Below are positions 1 through 12,385 of a stretch of DNA of 64,000 nt, piece by piece (position 1 is the stretch's first letter; every line of letters begins with the position of its first letter). The stretch spans positions 21,313,844 to 21,377,843 of the forward strand of contig CM068315.1 of assembly GCA_034766995.1 (NCBI GenBank). The letters run 5' to 3'. The notes beneath the pieces were generated by a model. The model worked only from the letters and a program-made list of their open reading frames with translations, made no database searches and was not told the DNA's origin. Both the position numbers and the translations under genes were made by a program. This stretch comes from Acanthacorydalis orientalis (taxonomy: Eukaryota > Arthropoda > Insecta > Megaloptera > Corydalidae).

Positions 1-622
1 GTAAAAAATACGGGTACCTTATTAAATAAAAAAAATGTGTTTAATATTAATTTTATTCGAATATTTCAAATATATCTGCCTTATATTCTTAAATGTTCAG
101 TTCTTGGTACGTTTACCTTATGTACTGAAATGTCAAGGAATAAAAGCTCGAAGTCGAAATTGTACATATAATGAAATTCTTTGAATGAGAAATAAACAAG
201 TTACCTGTTTTCAGAGATAACTTATGTCATCTATCACTAGCAGTTATTATTTCAAAATATCGATCAAATTTAAAATAAAAGAAATATGAAAAATATAGCA
301 TATCTCGATTGAAATATTAAGCATGTGTTAAATTATATTGAAAATAGAAGGTTAAAGAAGAAAATGTTAACAGGAGTGTATTCAATTCAGAATATTGTAA
401 GATGTTATAAACGATAGGATCTAAGTTTTAAATCTGAGTCGCTTTGAAACAAATTCAAATCGTCATCCTAGTCACGACTACAACTGCACAATCTTGATTG
501 TTTTATTTTTTTAAAAAAAAGTTTGTATTAAGTACAAAAGAACATTTCATGAAATATAAACTTAAATTATATAAAAAATTATTAATTTTTTTAATTCAAT
601 TATCTTTTAAAATATTCATTGC

Positions 623-657
<35 letters not shown>

Positions 658-1185
658 GTCTCTCTTTTCAATAATTTTTTAATTATATTTTTTAGAACAT
701 TAATAAAAATTAGGTATTCAGTTTTTAATTTTATTAAGAAACCATGTAGCATATAATTTATAGTTATTTAAAATTAATGATTTATACCTCATTGGGTGGC
801 GAAGAATTTATATATATATATATATGATTACAATTATTATTTCATATTAAATTAAAAACAACTACGAAGGTTATATAGATACGTTACATTCTCATATTAC
901 TGTACCATATTGCTATGCTGATAAAAAATCTGATAATATTTATTAAAAAAATAGATAATGTTTCAGGAAAATTATATAAAATTTACGTTTCTAACATTAC
1001 TCATATGCCGGAAACAATTGAATATTATCTTATAAATATCACAACAGTTTATTTGTAACGTGAAAATGTTATAAAAATTACATTTCCGATAATTCGTTTG
1101 AGGAAATGTATATCACATTACGCTTCTAAAAATTATACATTTTTATTTTTGTTAATATAAATATTTTGTTAGAACTTACTATATA
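1..1185. other. AT-rich spacer, no gene seen
   Basis: No open frame longer than a few dozen codons and no transposon end was recognised. It holds short (TA)n runs near 626-654 and 809-824 and many A or T homopolymers. Confidence 0.6.
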
Positions 1186-1213
1186 GAATATATATATATA
1201 TATATATAGTGCA

Positions 1214-1257
<44 letters not shown>

Positions 1258-1261
1258 CACT
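1186..1261. repeat. (AT)n array bracketed by an inverted 10-mer
   Basis: Two (TA)n runs (about 1186-1207 and 1219-1251). The second is enclosed by AGTGCAAAGG (1208-1217) and its exact reverse complement CCTTTGCACT (1252-1261), so the whole block can fold into one long hairpin. The sequence just after it (1262-1380) is less AT-rich than the surroundings but shows no recognisable gene. Confidence 0.7.
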
Positions 1262-2769
1262 CTACTTGTCCCTGTACGAGGACACGATATGTTTCTTCAC
1301 GACTCGACTTGTCTTTTTACGAGAACATGGGATATCCTATTTCCCTGTATTATATTCCGCTCTTATATACTGAGTGAGTAGCCTTATACAATACATGCAA
1401 ATTGAAAAAAAAATATTTTTTCCAGACCAAAAAAAACATCCAATTTTACTAAATTAGAAATAAAGTATTTTCCTTTTAATATAACTTTTGTAAGAACAAT
1501 ATTCTGTTATTTATTGCAGGAAGCAAAATTTTATATGTAAATTTCACATAATACGTCCTGGGAATACTAAAGATTGTGTTGTATGCTAAAATAGAAAAAT
1601 TCGAGGAAGCCGAAAAAAACCCAATATTATGCGAAACTTGTGTAGATAATCCGAGTATGGACATAGGCGATTGCTTTCAAAAATTCCACACAATCAAAAA
1701 ATATAAAGATTAAAATCATATACTTACATCACAATGTTTATATAGCACTATGTAAACTGTATCAATTTACAACATATAATTAAAAGTTTATCGTAATTAT
1801 ATTTATTTTAATTTGTTAATGTATTTTGATTATTCCTTCGAGTTGCTGGTATATCAAATCAATTAATGTTTCTAGTTCAATAGGATATATATATAGAGAG
1901 AGAGAGAGAAAAAGAGAGAAAGAGAACATTTTTATCTAAGTTTATTGGTAATATTTGATGGTAATTGATAATATATTGTAATTATTATAACTTTAGAATT
2001 CTGATAAAAGTCGAAAACAGATTTAAAACAAGATCGGTTATAAATGATTATGATAATTTTATAATATATAAAAAGCAGTAACATGGAAACAAAGTATATT
2101 CGGTCTTTCCGTTTGACGTAGAATTACATCTATAGTTTCACTAACCAGTGTGTCATGTTAGTGTTTAGAGCGTTACCAAAAGCTATAACGCATGTTTGAG
2201 CTTAGTACGCCGCAACCGTTTAAGCGGTTGCTATCGAATTGAAAAGTGTTTAATTGCTAAAGAATATAAAATTGCTCCATTTGTTATAATCTGTTAATTA
2301 GATTAAAAGTTATGATCTTTCAAATTTGTTCTTCCAAATTTCAGTTGTGTCAGCATTAAAAGGTGAATATCTCGAAATTTTTTTATCGTATGATAAAAAC
2401 TTAAATATTTGCATATAGAGCATTCAAAACTATGTAGGAATAATCCACATTCATTGTTTTAATTTATAAACATTTTCAAAAATTAAGCTATCAAATGTAT
2501 CAATATCTCCAAAATTCAAAATGCCCCAAAAAAAATGTTGTGGAACGTGGAGGAAACCACATAAAACGTAAAGCGATGAAAGATCGAAGGCTAAAGAGTT
2601 CGAAAGAAATTGCTTTCATCCCATCTGAAAGGATAAAATTATATTTTTTTAAACAACTTAAAACATATTCACTTCTCTAATCTGACGTAATTCTACGTAA
2701 ATTTCTGAGATTGTGTACATATACACCCACCATTTTTTCTTATTTTTTAGATTCAGTACGTTTAGAAAC

Positions 2770-2771
<2 letters not shown>
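1262..2771. other. Gene-free AT-rich stretch with a GA-rich run
   Basis: Contains a purine microsatellite, (GA)n interrupted by AA, at about 1888-1925. Short frames around 1476-1664 and 2495-2680 show no protein family resemblance and use AT-driven codons; I do not call them genes. Confidence 0.55.

Positions 2772-2843
<72 letters not shown>
2772..2843. repeat. (AT)n microsatellite
   Basis: About 35 uninterrupted TA units directly readable in the sequence. Confidence 0.95.
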
Positions 2844-2846
<3 letters not shown>

Positions 2847-3768
2847 GCCAAAAAACATAAACTAAAACAATATCAAAATATCAATACAATTTTCCATTCT
2901 ATTTCTAGTCATGAATAAATTTATGAGATTTTTTCTATAGTGTATTACTTATTTAAGTAAAAAAAGAAATTAAGGATCAATTCAATAGACAATCATTCAT
3001 AACAAACCTAACGGCTATATATTGTTTATTGGCTGCATTATAGAAAGAACAACTTAATAAATACTAAATTTACAGAAGAAATTTCATTATGGATTCGTTA
3101 TCGAAGTTTAAATAGATTTTCAAATTTTGTACATCCTACCTCAAATCTTGCAGTGTTGTGGTTAATCTTAATAGAAAATAAAATGTGTGGTTCGTAAATA
3201 TAAAACGTCGTCTTTAAAAACGACCATGTTTAACATATTTGAGCATGTCCATAGTCAACGTTTATGTAAATGGCCGATCATTCGGTTTAAAAGCCTGCAT
3301 AAAGTGTGTTTGTTTATATAAAGTTTTAGATAAAGATGTGAATTTCTTAAATAAGTTGATCGAAGTACTTGTATTCCTCTAATACAGGACAAATAAATTT
3401 ATTTCTGTTGAAATGGAAGGCGGTAAAGCCTAAATTTCTTACTAACTACGAGTACTAAGGCTAAATGTACATATGTAAATATTATAGAAGAATTTTCATT
3501 CCTTCCTAGACAAGAATTTTTCTAATAATTTAGACAACGGGGCTACAAAATGACTTCAAATCATTCTATTTCACAAATTAGTTTTTAGTTCATCACAGAA
3601 AAAAATGATCAAAAACGTTTAATATATGACTATTGATTTTTTAATTGTTGTTTATAGGCATTTCGTTGACGATGCCATTATATCGAGAGCACTAAGACGT
3701 AAAAAAATCGTTATCTCCAATCATCCTCAAGTTGAAATTCAATCGATTCATAATGATCCCATCAGTTT
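2844..3768. other. AT-rich spacer, nothing recognised
   Basis: A 66-codon frame that starts at 3626 runs into the mariner that begins near 3769. It resembles no family I know and is probably chance. Confidence 0.5.
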
Positions 3769-4331
3769 TTATGAACATAGGAAAATAATTGAGGTTTTTG
3801 TTTCCTGGATATTAATTAAACCTTAACCTTAATTTTTTTTAATGAAAGTGTCATTTCTTCTTGTTCATGTTCATATCTTTTCAAAGTGCATTTTTCGGGC
3901 TATATTTTGGTAACATCGCGACATTGGTTTTATTATTAATTTTGTTTCAAATTGGGTTATTGAATTAAAGATGGAAAAGGAACACATAAGAGCATTGTTT
4001 TTTGTATAAGTTCAAGTCGGATGGTAAAAGAGCAGAAACTGCTTGTAAACTAAACGATGTTTTTGGTGTTGGTACTGTTAAGGAACGTAAAGTGTAATGG
4101 TGGTGCCAAAAATTTCGTGCTGGTGACGAGAACATTGAAGATGAAGACAGGGGTATCCTTCAGTTCATAACGATCAACTGAAGGTGTTAGTTGAATTAGA
4201 ACCACGCACAACAATTCAAGAGCTTGTACAAAAGTTAGGTATTAGTCACTTAACAGTTCTGGATCCTTTAAATTAAAAAATGTATATGAATTGGAAAGCC
4301 ATAAACCGTAATTATTTTTCTAACAACCTAA
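3769..4331 (+). mobile_element. Internally deleted mariner (family M1, cecropia-like)
   Basis: A non-autonomous copy of about 560 bp. The 3' end, ATTATTTTTCTAACAACCTAA followed by TA but for one extra A at its start, matches the family end; the 5' end near 3769 is worn. Inside is the shared 5' leader, then a transposase start (ATG near 3971, reading MEKEHIRALF with a frameshift), degraded helix-turn-helix coding text with the WWCQKFRAGDENIEDEDR stretch, and a second HTH segment ending near 4275. The sequence then jumps straight to the 3' end, so the catalytic DDD half is missing. Several stops and frameshifts show it is dead. Sister copies lie at 28037, 58690 and 61633. Confidence 0.8.
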
Positions 4332-4379
4332 TACTTATTGTATTACGCTATGCATTTGTAGAGCTTGCCATTTAATTAA

Positions 4380-5045
4380 TTTGTTTTTTCTCAGGAACCA
4401 AAATTACGGTACAAAGTACTGTAGTAAGTCTAGGCCGATTTAGGCCCAAAACGCCATCATTCGGCTAACAGTAACAAGATATGTAAATGCTTATTTTTTA
4501 GTAAAATTTTATTTTTCCTGTTTAGTGCCAATTATTGCCTGTAGAGATATTCCCGAACCTCCAAAGCACTGATTTACAATGGCATTTGTAGTTTAGATAC
4601 TTATCAAGTATGACTTAAAATTACTCAATATGGTCCAGTTATGCAATCGGAGTGTTGTTGTGGTGGCGTTGATCATCGGGATCCTGTTTCAAAGAATGAG
4701 TGGATCTGACCAGAGCCGTTACGTACGGCTGTGTACTTAATCTCACTCTTCATGTATGAAAGTATGTTTAAAGTTTAAGAAAGTGAATTTACAGCAATGC
4801 GTAGATAATCTGCGGGTACTATAACTTCACTATTGCTACTATGTTGTTCGCAAGAACTAGTAATGCATTATTTTCTCGGCATATTTTTGACGTACGAATT
4901 AAACAGCACACGTATCAGTGAATTCTCTTGTAAAACGAGCCTCATTATGGATTTAAAGAAAAGTCGTTTTCCTTTCAAACTTAGGTCCTCTCTAACAATA
5001 ATAAATCACCAGGTAGGCAAAACTAGCACAAACTCCGAGCATTAA
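4380..5045. other. Less AT-rich island of unknown nature
   Basis: Starting just after the mariner end, base composition becomes visibly more balanced than the flanks. It contains a pyrimidine-rich tract followed by CAG near 4397, the small ORF at 4630-4740, and a 71-codon open frame (4833-5045) that contains a splice-donor-like CAGGTAGGC near 5013. I recognise no transposon end and no protein family. It could be the first exon region of a host gene, or an unrecognised repeat. Confidence 0.3.
4630..4740 (+). other. Small ORF with signal-peptide-like protein
   Basis: ATG to TAA encodes 36 residues starting MVQLCNRSVVVVALIIGILF: a short basic start, a hydrophobic core of about 14 residues and a polar tail. 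This is the layout of a secretion signal. Many codons end in G or C (GTG, GTG, GCG, TTG, ATC, ATC, GGG, ATC, CTG), unlike the AT-driven frames around it. A possible splice donor GTACGG lies within its last codons. It could be the first coding exon of a secreted peptide gene, but no downstream exon was found and the length is within chance. Low confidence. Confidence 0.18.
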
Positions 5046-7305
5046 ATTTCTTATAGAAGATAATTTTATTAAATGGGATTAATATTTAAATTTTTTTAAA
5101 TAGCATATGTGATTAAATTAATCTAGATTTATACAAATACATGTAAACAAATATTAAAAACTATATAAATGTGTTTAAGGTAATAGGAATTATTAAATAT
5201 TGCTGTTCAACAGCGAAGAATGTTTTTATAATTTCAAGAAATGTTATTACTATGACTATTTCCATTTAAATCTCACTTTCATTTATTTTCAAAATTATTA
5301 TAAGAATATTAGTTATTAAAGAGTACTTTACAAAAAAATATCATTAACAAATATAATGTAATTTGATACAAAATAATTAAAAAGTCTCACTGCACTAATA
5401 ATAAACAAAATATTTATTTTATTAGCCACAAATAAAAAATCATATTACACATGTAAAGAATCATATTACATTATTGCATATTCAGAATGAATGTTGATTA
5501 TCGACTTTTTTCGTTCTATAGATAGATCTTTCTTAATTTACTGGCAACCAGTATATATAATTTTTAACTTGATTATAATTCGTGTAATTTTATATCTTTG
5601 TTTTTAATTTTCTCCAGTTAATCCTTTATGAAAATTTCTAATCTTTTTTATGATTTTTTCTAATCTTTAGATTCTGTCTAGTGACTACTTTAAATAATAA
5701 ACAATTTGACATATTCAAGTTCGATTTTTTCTGAATATTTTCATTTCAATAATTGAAAATTTTCAAGAGCTATGAGTTATTATATAAGATTTTTCAATAT
5801 TGAAATTATGAATTACAATATAAATTTTATGTTAAATGTCAATGAATGGGATTCAAATTTGTTCACTATAATGTAAGGGAATTACGGTTTTATATCGGAT
5901 TAAGAAAATACTGTCTGATTAACAAAAATCCAAATAATAATATTTTTGGGCCATAAAGAACATATGTACGGTTTAAAAAACATGATAAACTAGATCTTAG
6001 CAAATATATGAATCTTTAAAGGTAAACCAATGTTTTTTGCTATGAAACGTGTTACATTCTTAACATTTCTTCTATTTTTAGTAGTAAAATTATTAAAATA
6101 CTCATAATAATCTTATACATTTTGAAAATCTATAAATATCAGACCCTATAAGTCTATATTATTGTAAAAATTATTCAACTGATTTCAATGGTATTTGTTA
6201 CAAATACTATTTAATATTTATTTAAAATAATACGTTGTCTGAAAAAGAGAAAAAAATTTGACTTATTAACAAATCTTATAAAGAAGATTTTTAAAATACA
6301 GTTCGCTGTTTTTTCGTTTTTCTCCGTTCTATTTTATTGAGAAAAGTATGAAAAATTACGAATTTTCATCAACAGTTTTCTTTCGTAAATCAGGTGACTT
6401 GTTTAAATGGTTTTTACCAATCTTGATCCCTTTCTATTAATTTTGTTTATCTGTAGTATTCTTCACAGAATGTATATATAATAATCAAGATATTTATCAA
6501 ATATACGAATTTTAGTTATAAAAAACTTTTATTTAACTTTATTTCTGTTTCATTTTTTGATAAGAACACTTCTTTCATTTCTTTAATTGTAATATACATA
6601 TATTCAACAGACCAAAACAATTTTCACATTATAGATTTTTAAGAAATTTCTTTCTTAAAACGTACAGAGTGTATTAGGTAGGTGAAAATTTTTGAAAATT
6701 AATATTTAAAAAACTTAATATTTAAATGACGATTTTTGTAAAATGTGGAAAATAAAATAAAAATTTTTGAACGTAAATACTGTAGACGATTAAATGTATA
6801 CTATATAAAAGTTTATATCTATTTGTGTTTAATAATGACAGTATAATTTTTTTAATCAATTAGATATTAATATTTAACAAATAAAATTTTCACTCATTTA
6901 GAAACTACCGAAATTTATTGATTTGATACCCATAAATTGTTGTTTATGCATATTCCGATGGCAATCATTGTCAGAACAATAATTTTTAACGATTTAATGG
7001 TGATTAAATCCCCATTAAAATTCACATAAGCAACAATTAAAATAAATAATATTGAATTATTTTTATCATTGTAGATAAAAAAAATATTTTGTGGTTTGTT
7101 GGGTGTTAAAAATTATTTGAAAAAGTGAATTTCGCTACAGTTCCAAAAATATAGAGTAACAGGAAGAATATCTCAAAGGTTGTAAAATGATTACGAGAAC
7201 ATATTAGTTTTTTTTTTGTTTATATTTAAGAAATATGTCCTTTATATAGGATAAAGATTAATAATTATTTACTTACGATATCACGATTGTAATTCTGGGC
7301 ATATA
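5046..7305. other. AT-rich spacer, nothing recognised
   Basis: About 2.2 kb of very AT-rich sequence with no open frame above 60 codons, no microsatellite of note and no transposon end. Confidence 0.6.
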
Positions 7306-7309
7306 TTAA

Positions 7310-9490
7310 CACTGAACGTACCACGCCCGGTCAAATCACCGGTTTTAAAATTCGATTCAAAATTCTGCATTTACTTTTATTTATTTTGTCCATTTGATTT
7401 TATTACCATTCTTATATTATCCGTTCAATCAATTTTTCTATTTTTATCGTTCCTTTTGTTTCGTTTTTCGCTGAGAAACATATATTGTCTGACTTGTCTA
7501 CCGCAACTAGTCATTTGATCGGTCGACAAATTAACGCACTTTTATAAAGTTATTTGATCTAGATCTTCGTTCTGAATAGAACTTAGATTTGGATAGCTAC
7601 AAATGAAAACTTCTGAATATGGCATGTCTTTGATTCGAACTGGCGCGAGCAACTGAAACATGATCTGAAGGAGACGTTATCAGGCAACGCGATAAATAAG
7701 CGATTTATTGATCTGAGATTCTCAAATAGATGCTCCACAGTGAATACTTATGACAACAATGTAATGCACGTATGGTGAGATGAGGAGATAGGATCATTTC
7801 GAGAGTCTCAGATGGAATATCAAAGTCTAAAATCACCCAAGAGAAAGAGTGAACCAATCTTATAATACTCAGTTCTTAGTTTTATATGTTATTTCTACTA
7901 TTTTATTTTACTTCTGATGTTATTCCTAAATATGTAAAGACTTTCAGCGACGAAGTTATTGGAAAAAATAAATAATATAAGTGAAGAGTGTTCAGAAGTT
8001 AGTGAAGGGCAATATTCTTATTCTGAAGATGAACAAATTGAATATAAAGATTATTTATTTAATATTGACTATGATTTCATAGACATCGATTATATAGAAG
8101 AAAACATCTTGAATACACGTAAAGGATAAAAACGAAAAAAAATTCTGTTAAGTTCCGAAAGAGAGGGACGAAGATGACCAAAACATTGAAGTCACTCTTG
8201 ATTAGAACTGCTTGGCAACAAATAAAAGAAAGTCCAAGATCGGAAAAAATACCATTTCATAATAGATTCGCAGAAGTATCATGTTCAATAGGATATGTCG
8301 AACGAAATATTATAAACAGTAAAACAAGAACGGAATTTTCTTTGATAATTAACAATCATATTATTGAACGCATACGAAAATGTACGGAGGCAGAAACGTT
8401 CCGAGTTCTAGGAACTAAATGGGATTTGACCACATCAAAGTTATACATATATTTATTGCTATTTTGTACGCACGTGGTACATATCATGCAAAAATTTGTT
8501 CCTATCATATTTATGGAATACGAAAGAAACTTTACGACAGGCAATTTCTTCATGAGTTCATCATCACTGGTAACAAAACTTCTAAAAAAAATAAGACTAC
8601 ATTAGTTGGAACTATTTGAGAAACAAAAAAGAAATTCCAAAACTTGAAAAAGTAGAAAAGGACAATATGGCACGTTTCTCTACGTTTGTTTATAAATCAA
8701 ATGATTATAATTTTTACAATTTATAAGAGCAAACCAATCAAAAAAGGACTTATAAAGTTCAAAGTATAAATATGTGAAAATTTAAACACCATAAAGCGAA
8801 TATCTAAAACAGTAGCATATTATAATAATACAAAATTCTGTGTAGACATGACTGACCAAATGTCGAGAAAATATAGTGTAAAATCGAAGTCTTGTAGATG
8901 GCCGTTCAAATTTTCTTCAATATTGTTGATTTTGCTGGTATCAATGCATGGGTTTTGTACAAAGAAACAACTGGAGAAAATATATCAAGATAAGAATAGC
9001 AGGAAAGCTTGTCATGGAACATCCGAAATTGTACAAAAAAAAAGGAAAATATTCAGGAAACATCAAGAGATCTAAGTAATATTGCATATTTACGAAAAAC
9101 TTGCTAAATAGGATATTTAAAAGGTAATAAAATATCACAACTTGTATGAAATGCAAAAAATATATCTGCGGAAAATGTATAATAGAGAAATACATAATCT
9201 GCAAAAATCTATAGAAAATCTTAAATATTTATATATTATCAATTATCTCTAAATTTAAAAAAAAACTATGAACTTGTTTCTTTCCCGTTCATGTTAAAAA
9301 TAAAAATGAATTATATTAGTTTTATTATATTATTTTTTTATTATTATCTAAAAGTTATTTTGTACATTGTTTCCCATATTATATTGACAATCTACATCCA
9401 ATTCGGAAAAAATATGATCTTTATCTCATAACCGGTCATTTGACCGATTACGGTAGGAATAGGTAAATATTAGTGCCAGTATGTTTAGTG
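7310..9490 (+). mobile_element. piggyBac-like element with TTAA target duplications
   Basis: The element is bounded by TTAA at 7306-7309 and 9491-9494, the duplication typical of piggyBac. The 5' end reads CACTGAACGTACC and the inverted 3' end CACTAAACATACT, a terminal repeat of about 13 bp. Just inside both ends lies a further palindromic motif built on CGGTCAAAT and ACCGG. At 2.18 kb it is shorter than a complete piggyBac (about 2.5 kb), because the middle of the transposase gene is missing. It is inserted into featureless AT-rich DNA and is degraded. Confidence 0.85.
7938..9205 (+). pseudogene. piggyBac transposase pseudogene
   Basis: Remnant of a piggyBac transposase (cut-and-paste at TTAA). 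In order: an acidic N-terminal region (7938-8130, ending in a stop), then after a frameshift the DDE-fold entry (from 8174, with TAWQQIKESPR and IRKCTEAETFRVLGTKWDLT), then IAILYARGTYHAK in another frame. A deletion near 8510 removes the segment holding the first catalytic Asp. Next comes ERNFTTGNFF, where the second catalytic Asp of the TDNFF-type motif is Gly, then KTTLVGTI, then a stretch with stops. From 8821 it reads YNNTKFCVDMTDQMSRKYSV, which keeps the third Asp region, followed by RWPFKF. It ends in a Cys-rich tail (CMKCKKYICGKC near 9145) typical of the family. There is no intact start codon and there are several frameshifts and stops; it is inactive. Confidence 0.85.
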
Positions 9491-9956
9491 TTAATAATAC
9501 TCCCATAACGCTAACTGTGGAAATTTATATTAAAAATGATTCATTACTAAGATTTATACAACAAAAATATTTAACTTGTTATTGTGAATGGACTTTCTGA
9601 TCAGCTTAAGATATAATTTTATATAATCGGCAATATATGTAGTTAATTTACGATGTATTTATAATACCAATTGTAAAAATTATATTTTAAGACAGGCAGA
9701 TGTAAGTTACATTAAAATCAAAAAAATCATTTCGAATAAATTTTAAATTCCATTCGGTATTCTTTGTAACAGTAATTTATGTCGATTTTTATAAATATAA
9801 TTCATTTCTCAAATCCTTGTAATGCACCATAAATAAACATATACAAGACACTTCATACCACTTTACAAAACATGCTCTTTTATTTTTTAACACATTACAG
9901 CAGAAAAGTTATTTAATGATATGCTGAAACATAAATAATAACATAAAAATGTTATA

Positions 9957-9991
9957 TATATATATACATATATGCATATATATATATATAT

Positions 9992-10031
<40 letters not shown>
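9957..10031. repeat. Compound (AT)n/(CATA) microsatellite
   Basis: TA runs interrupted by ACATATATGCATA-type and CACACATACA-type segments. The stretch 9495-9956 before it holds nothing recognisable. Confidence 0.9.
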
Positions 10032-10034
<3 letters not shown>

Positions 10035-10345
10035 AATTTCCGAACATACTCGTTAAAATATCAAAATTAATCGAAACAAACATTAAATTAAGTTAAAAAA
10101 ATCAATTTCCGTTACCAAATCCAAAACCTGATGAGCGATATCGAGATCCTCATCACGGATATCAACGATAAGAGAACGATAAATTAGGTAATAACGATAA
10201 AAAATGAAAAAAAACTTAATTGCTCGTAAACTTAATGATCATATACAACAAAAGCAGTACAAGAGGTTTTAAAACATATTTGAGATAAGAAAAAAAATGG
10301 TGCGTGGAACTCGTTGGAAGTGAAACTTCTTATTATCATTTTTAA

Positions 10346-11704
10346 CTCTGCGGAGGTCGCGATCGAAAAAATTACAGCTTAGGTTGCATGTATCCAAAAG
10401 ATACATTTATTACTAGTATGTGCTGGAATGCGATAAACTTTCGATAAAAAAAAAACATTGTGAACATAATATATGATGGTTTATTTATTTTCAGTTAGAA
10501 TCTAGAAATTATTTGACAAAGAAATATAAAGAACAAAAATTTTTGTTACAAAATAACGTAAACATGGATAATAAAAGAAAATAAAACTAAAAAATGTATT
10601 TAACATTAAATAATCAGAATCTTCAATATTTCCCCCTAAAACCGAGATAACATTTCGTCTATTGTCACATTCTGTCCCATAGAGTAACATAATTTACAAT
10701 TTTCTAGAAATTGTGAAAAATGTCTCTCACAGATGCTAATTTGTCAAATTTCAACCATTCTAAAAGGATGAGTTTGTCATCAAAACTGATACAATTGTAA
10801 ATAAATATACATCTCCATAAAGACATCGTACGTCTAAAATGTTCAATCTCACTACAATTTGTAGCCCATAAATCATTGTAATGTAAACCAGATAGATATA
10901 ACAGGCCCAAAAATGTTTTCAATTCGGTTTTATCTATTCGTTACAATTTCTTTCCCTTGAAAACCTGTTCGAAAAAATCGATGTATTTATTTGCATATAA
11001 TGAGATTACATTAAAAATATCATCCGCGATAAAGCAATTCCAAGTTTCAAGTTCTGTCTTGGAATTTTTGCTCTTGGCTGAACTAACGGAAGTTAACACA
11101 AAATATTCTGTGACTGTTCTCTAAATTGTCTTCTTATTGGATTTTCGCTCCATTTTGATTCCTCATCCTTTCCAAGAAAATACTCTTCATTCGTGTCTAA
11201 TTCATCTTCACTTACTTCACCAGAAATATCTTATTCGGTATCCGAATCTTCTGAACGAATTCTCACATAATCATCATCTTTTTAATCACTTTCATTTTCG
11301 TATTCGACTCTGTCGTTCTTATCATCGGACTCGTGCAACATTCGCTGAACATCAACGTAACATTCGCTGAACATTCGTACAACATTCACACTTCAACATC
11401 TGATATATTATCCAATCGATATATTACTTAAGCCATTTTCATCGGTAATAAAAAAAACTACTAAACCAATACTGACATCGGAGTTCGCAGTATCTCCAGA
11501 TACAATTTACTATCCAATATCACCCACCTGTACATAACACATGTTAATATAACCAAACTGACGGCATAAACTAGTACAGAATATCACTAGTAATATAGGC
11601 ATGTGCAACAATCATGACCTCTAATATATACTCCAGATATGTGTAAGAATATTTAATACAACAATTTATCTGTATGTGTCAAATCATCCGTGACCTCCAC
11701 AGGG
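10346..11704 (-). mobile_element. piggyBac-like element, family A
   Basis: Flanked by TTAA at 10342-10345 and 11705-11708. On the minus strand it starts CCCTGTGGAGGTCACGG (ending at 11704), and the opposite end is CTCTGCGGAGGTCGCG (from 10346): an inverted repeat of about 14 bp with a few mismatches. It is 1.36 kb long, with the 3' half of the transposase gene deleted. It sits inside the Helentron-like block at a TTAA that is unoccupied in the copy near 26260. Confidence 0.85.
10612..11450 (-). pseudogene. piggyBac family A transposase pseudogene (5' two thirds)
   Basis: The minus strand shows an acidic N-terminus (EDSDTE then EVSEDELDTNEEYFLG), a W-x-ENPIRRQFREQSQNIL segment, then KTFLGLLYLSGLHYNDLW (10850-10920), FRRTMSLWR, and SFDDKLILLEWLKFDKLASV-like text. 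After a frameshift it reads FLENCKLCYSMGQNV and TIDEMLSRF (10640-10667). The TIDE motif holds the first catalytic Asp of piggyBac transposases. A stop replaces the Arg after SRF, and the gene then breaks off into the 3' end, so the second and third catalytic Asp are absent. It has several stops and at least two frameshifts. An identical break after FRGKY is seen in the copy at 16293, so the deletion is older than both copies. Confidence 0.8.
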
Positions 11705-12385
11705 TTAAATATCAAACCGCTAATTCTTCTTAATGTGAATAAGTTTTAGGATATTAGGATTGCGAGATGGTATGTAATGCGGTATATAAATTGAGTAAAC
11801 ATAACTTAATTAAATTAAATATTTTAATCTTCATTAATCAATCTCCATCAATTCATACTCTAAGAATGAAATTATTGGCTTATGATAACTACAACAACAC
11901 TTTATAAAAATACACTGTGTACGTAGTACACTGCAAAATCGCTCAAACATTAGGTGTATGGTTAGTACCCACTGCGTAAGCGCGTGACGTTTACCCTTTA
12001 GAAAGAGTAAGAACATTTCTCCCACACTCCAATTAAGGCTTCTTGCTGGGGGAAGTGTTTCACTTTTCGTCTCGTTCGAGCAAATTTACTCTACAGAAGT
12101 TTCACTTCAATAAATTTTTGGCAAATTAATAAAATTTTAACTTATTCAAAACATAAAATGTTTAATAATTAATTATTTAATTGTTTATAATTTTCAGTGT
12201 GAGTATAAAATTTATTTGTAAAAGTTTACATTACGTGTTGTAAATTTTAGAAAAAATATTTATTCAGGATTCGCAATGAGATTACCGAACATCTATCAAG
12301 AAGTATTATTAAAAAGTTTGTTTTCAAATAAAACTTATCTTCGGTAAAACCAAACGATAATATTAAATTAAATTATTTTACTTTA

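Larger units (their letters stand above)
10296..12255 (-). mobile_element. Helentron-like segment carrying a piggyBac insertion
   Basis: On the minus strand this block aligns by eye with 15765-17097 and 24325-26317. Outer parts (11705-12255 and 10296-10345) are Helitron-like; the middle (10346-11704) is piggyBac family A. The outer part begins near 12120 with GAAGTGAAACTTCTGTAG, includes a degenerate frame reading SYHKPIISFLEYELMEID just before a stop (11830-11885), an AT-rich 3' tail, and ends past the piggyBac with an inverted GAAGTTTCACTTCC near 10320. That coding tail also ends the endonuclease fragment at 34000-34430. I infer a non-autonomous Helentron; without its termini confirmed the class is tentative. 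Confidence 0.55.

Noticed and set aside
8941..9204. 87-codon minus-strand frame with hydrophobic text
   Set aside because: Antisense of the piggyBac C-terminal region (VDMTDQM to the Cys-rich tail).
11137..11370. 77-codon plus-strand frame
   Set aside because: His/Leu-rich antisense of the acidic piggyBac A N-terminus.
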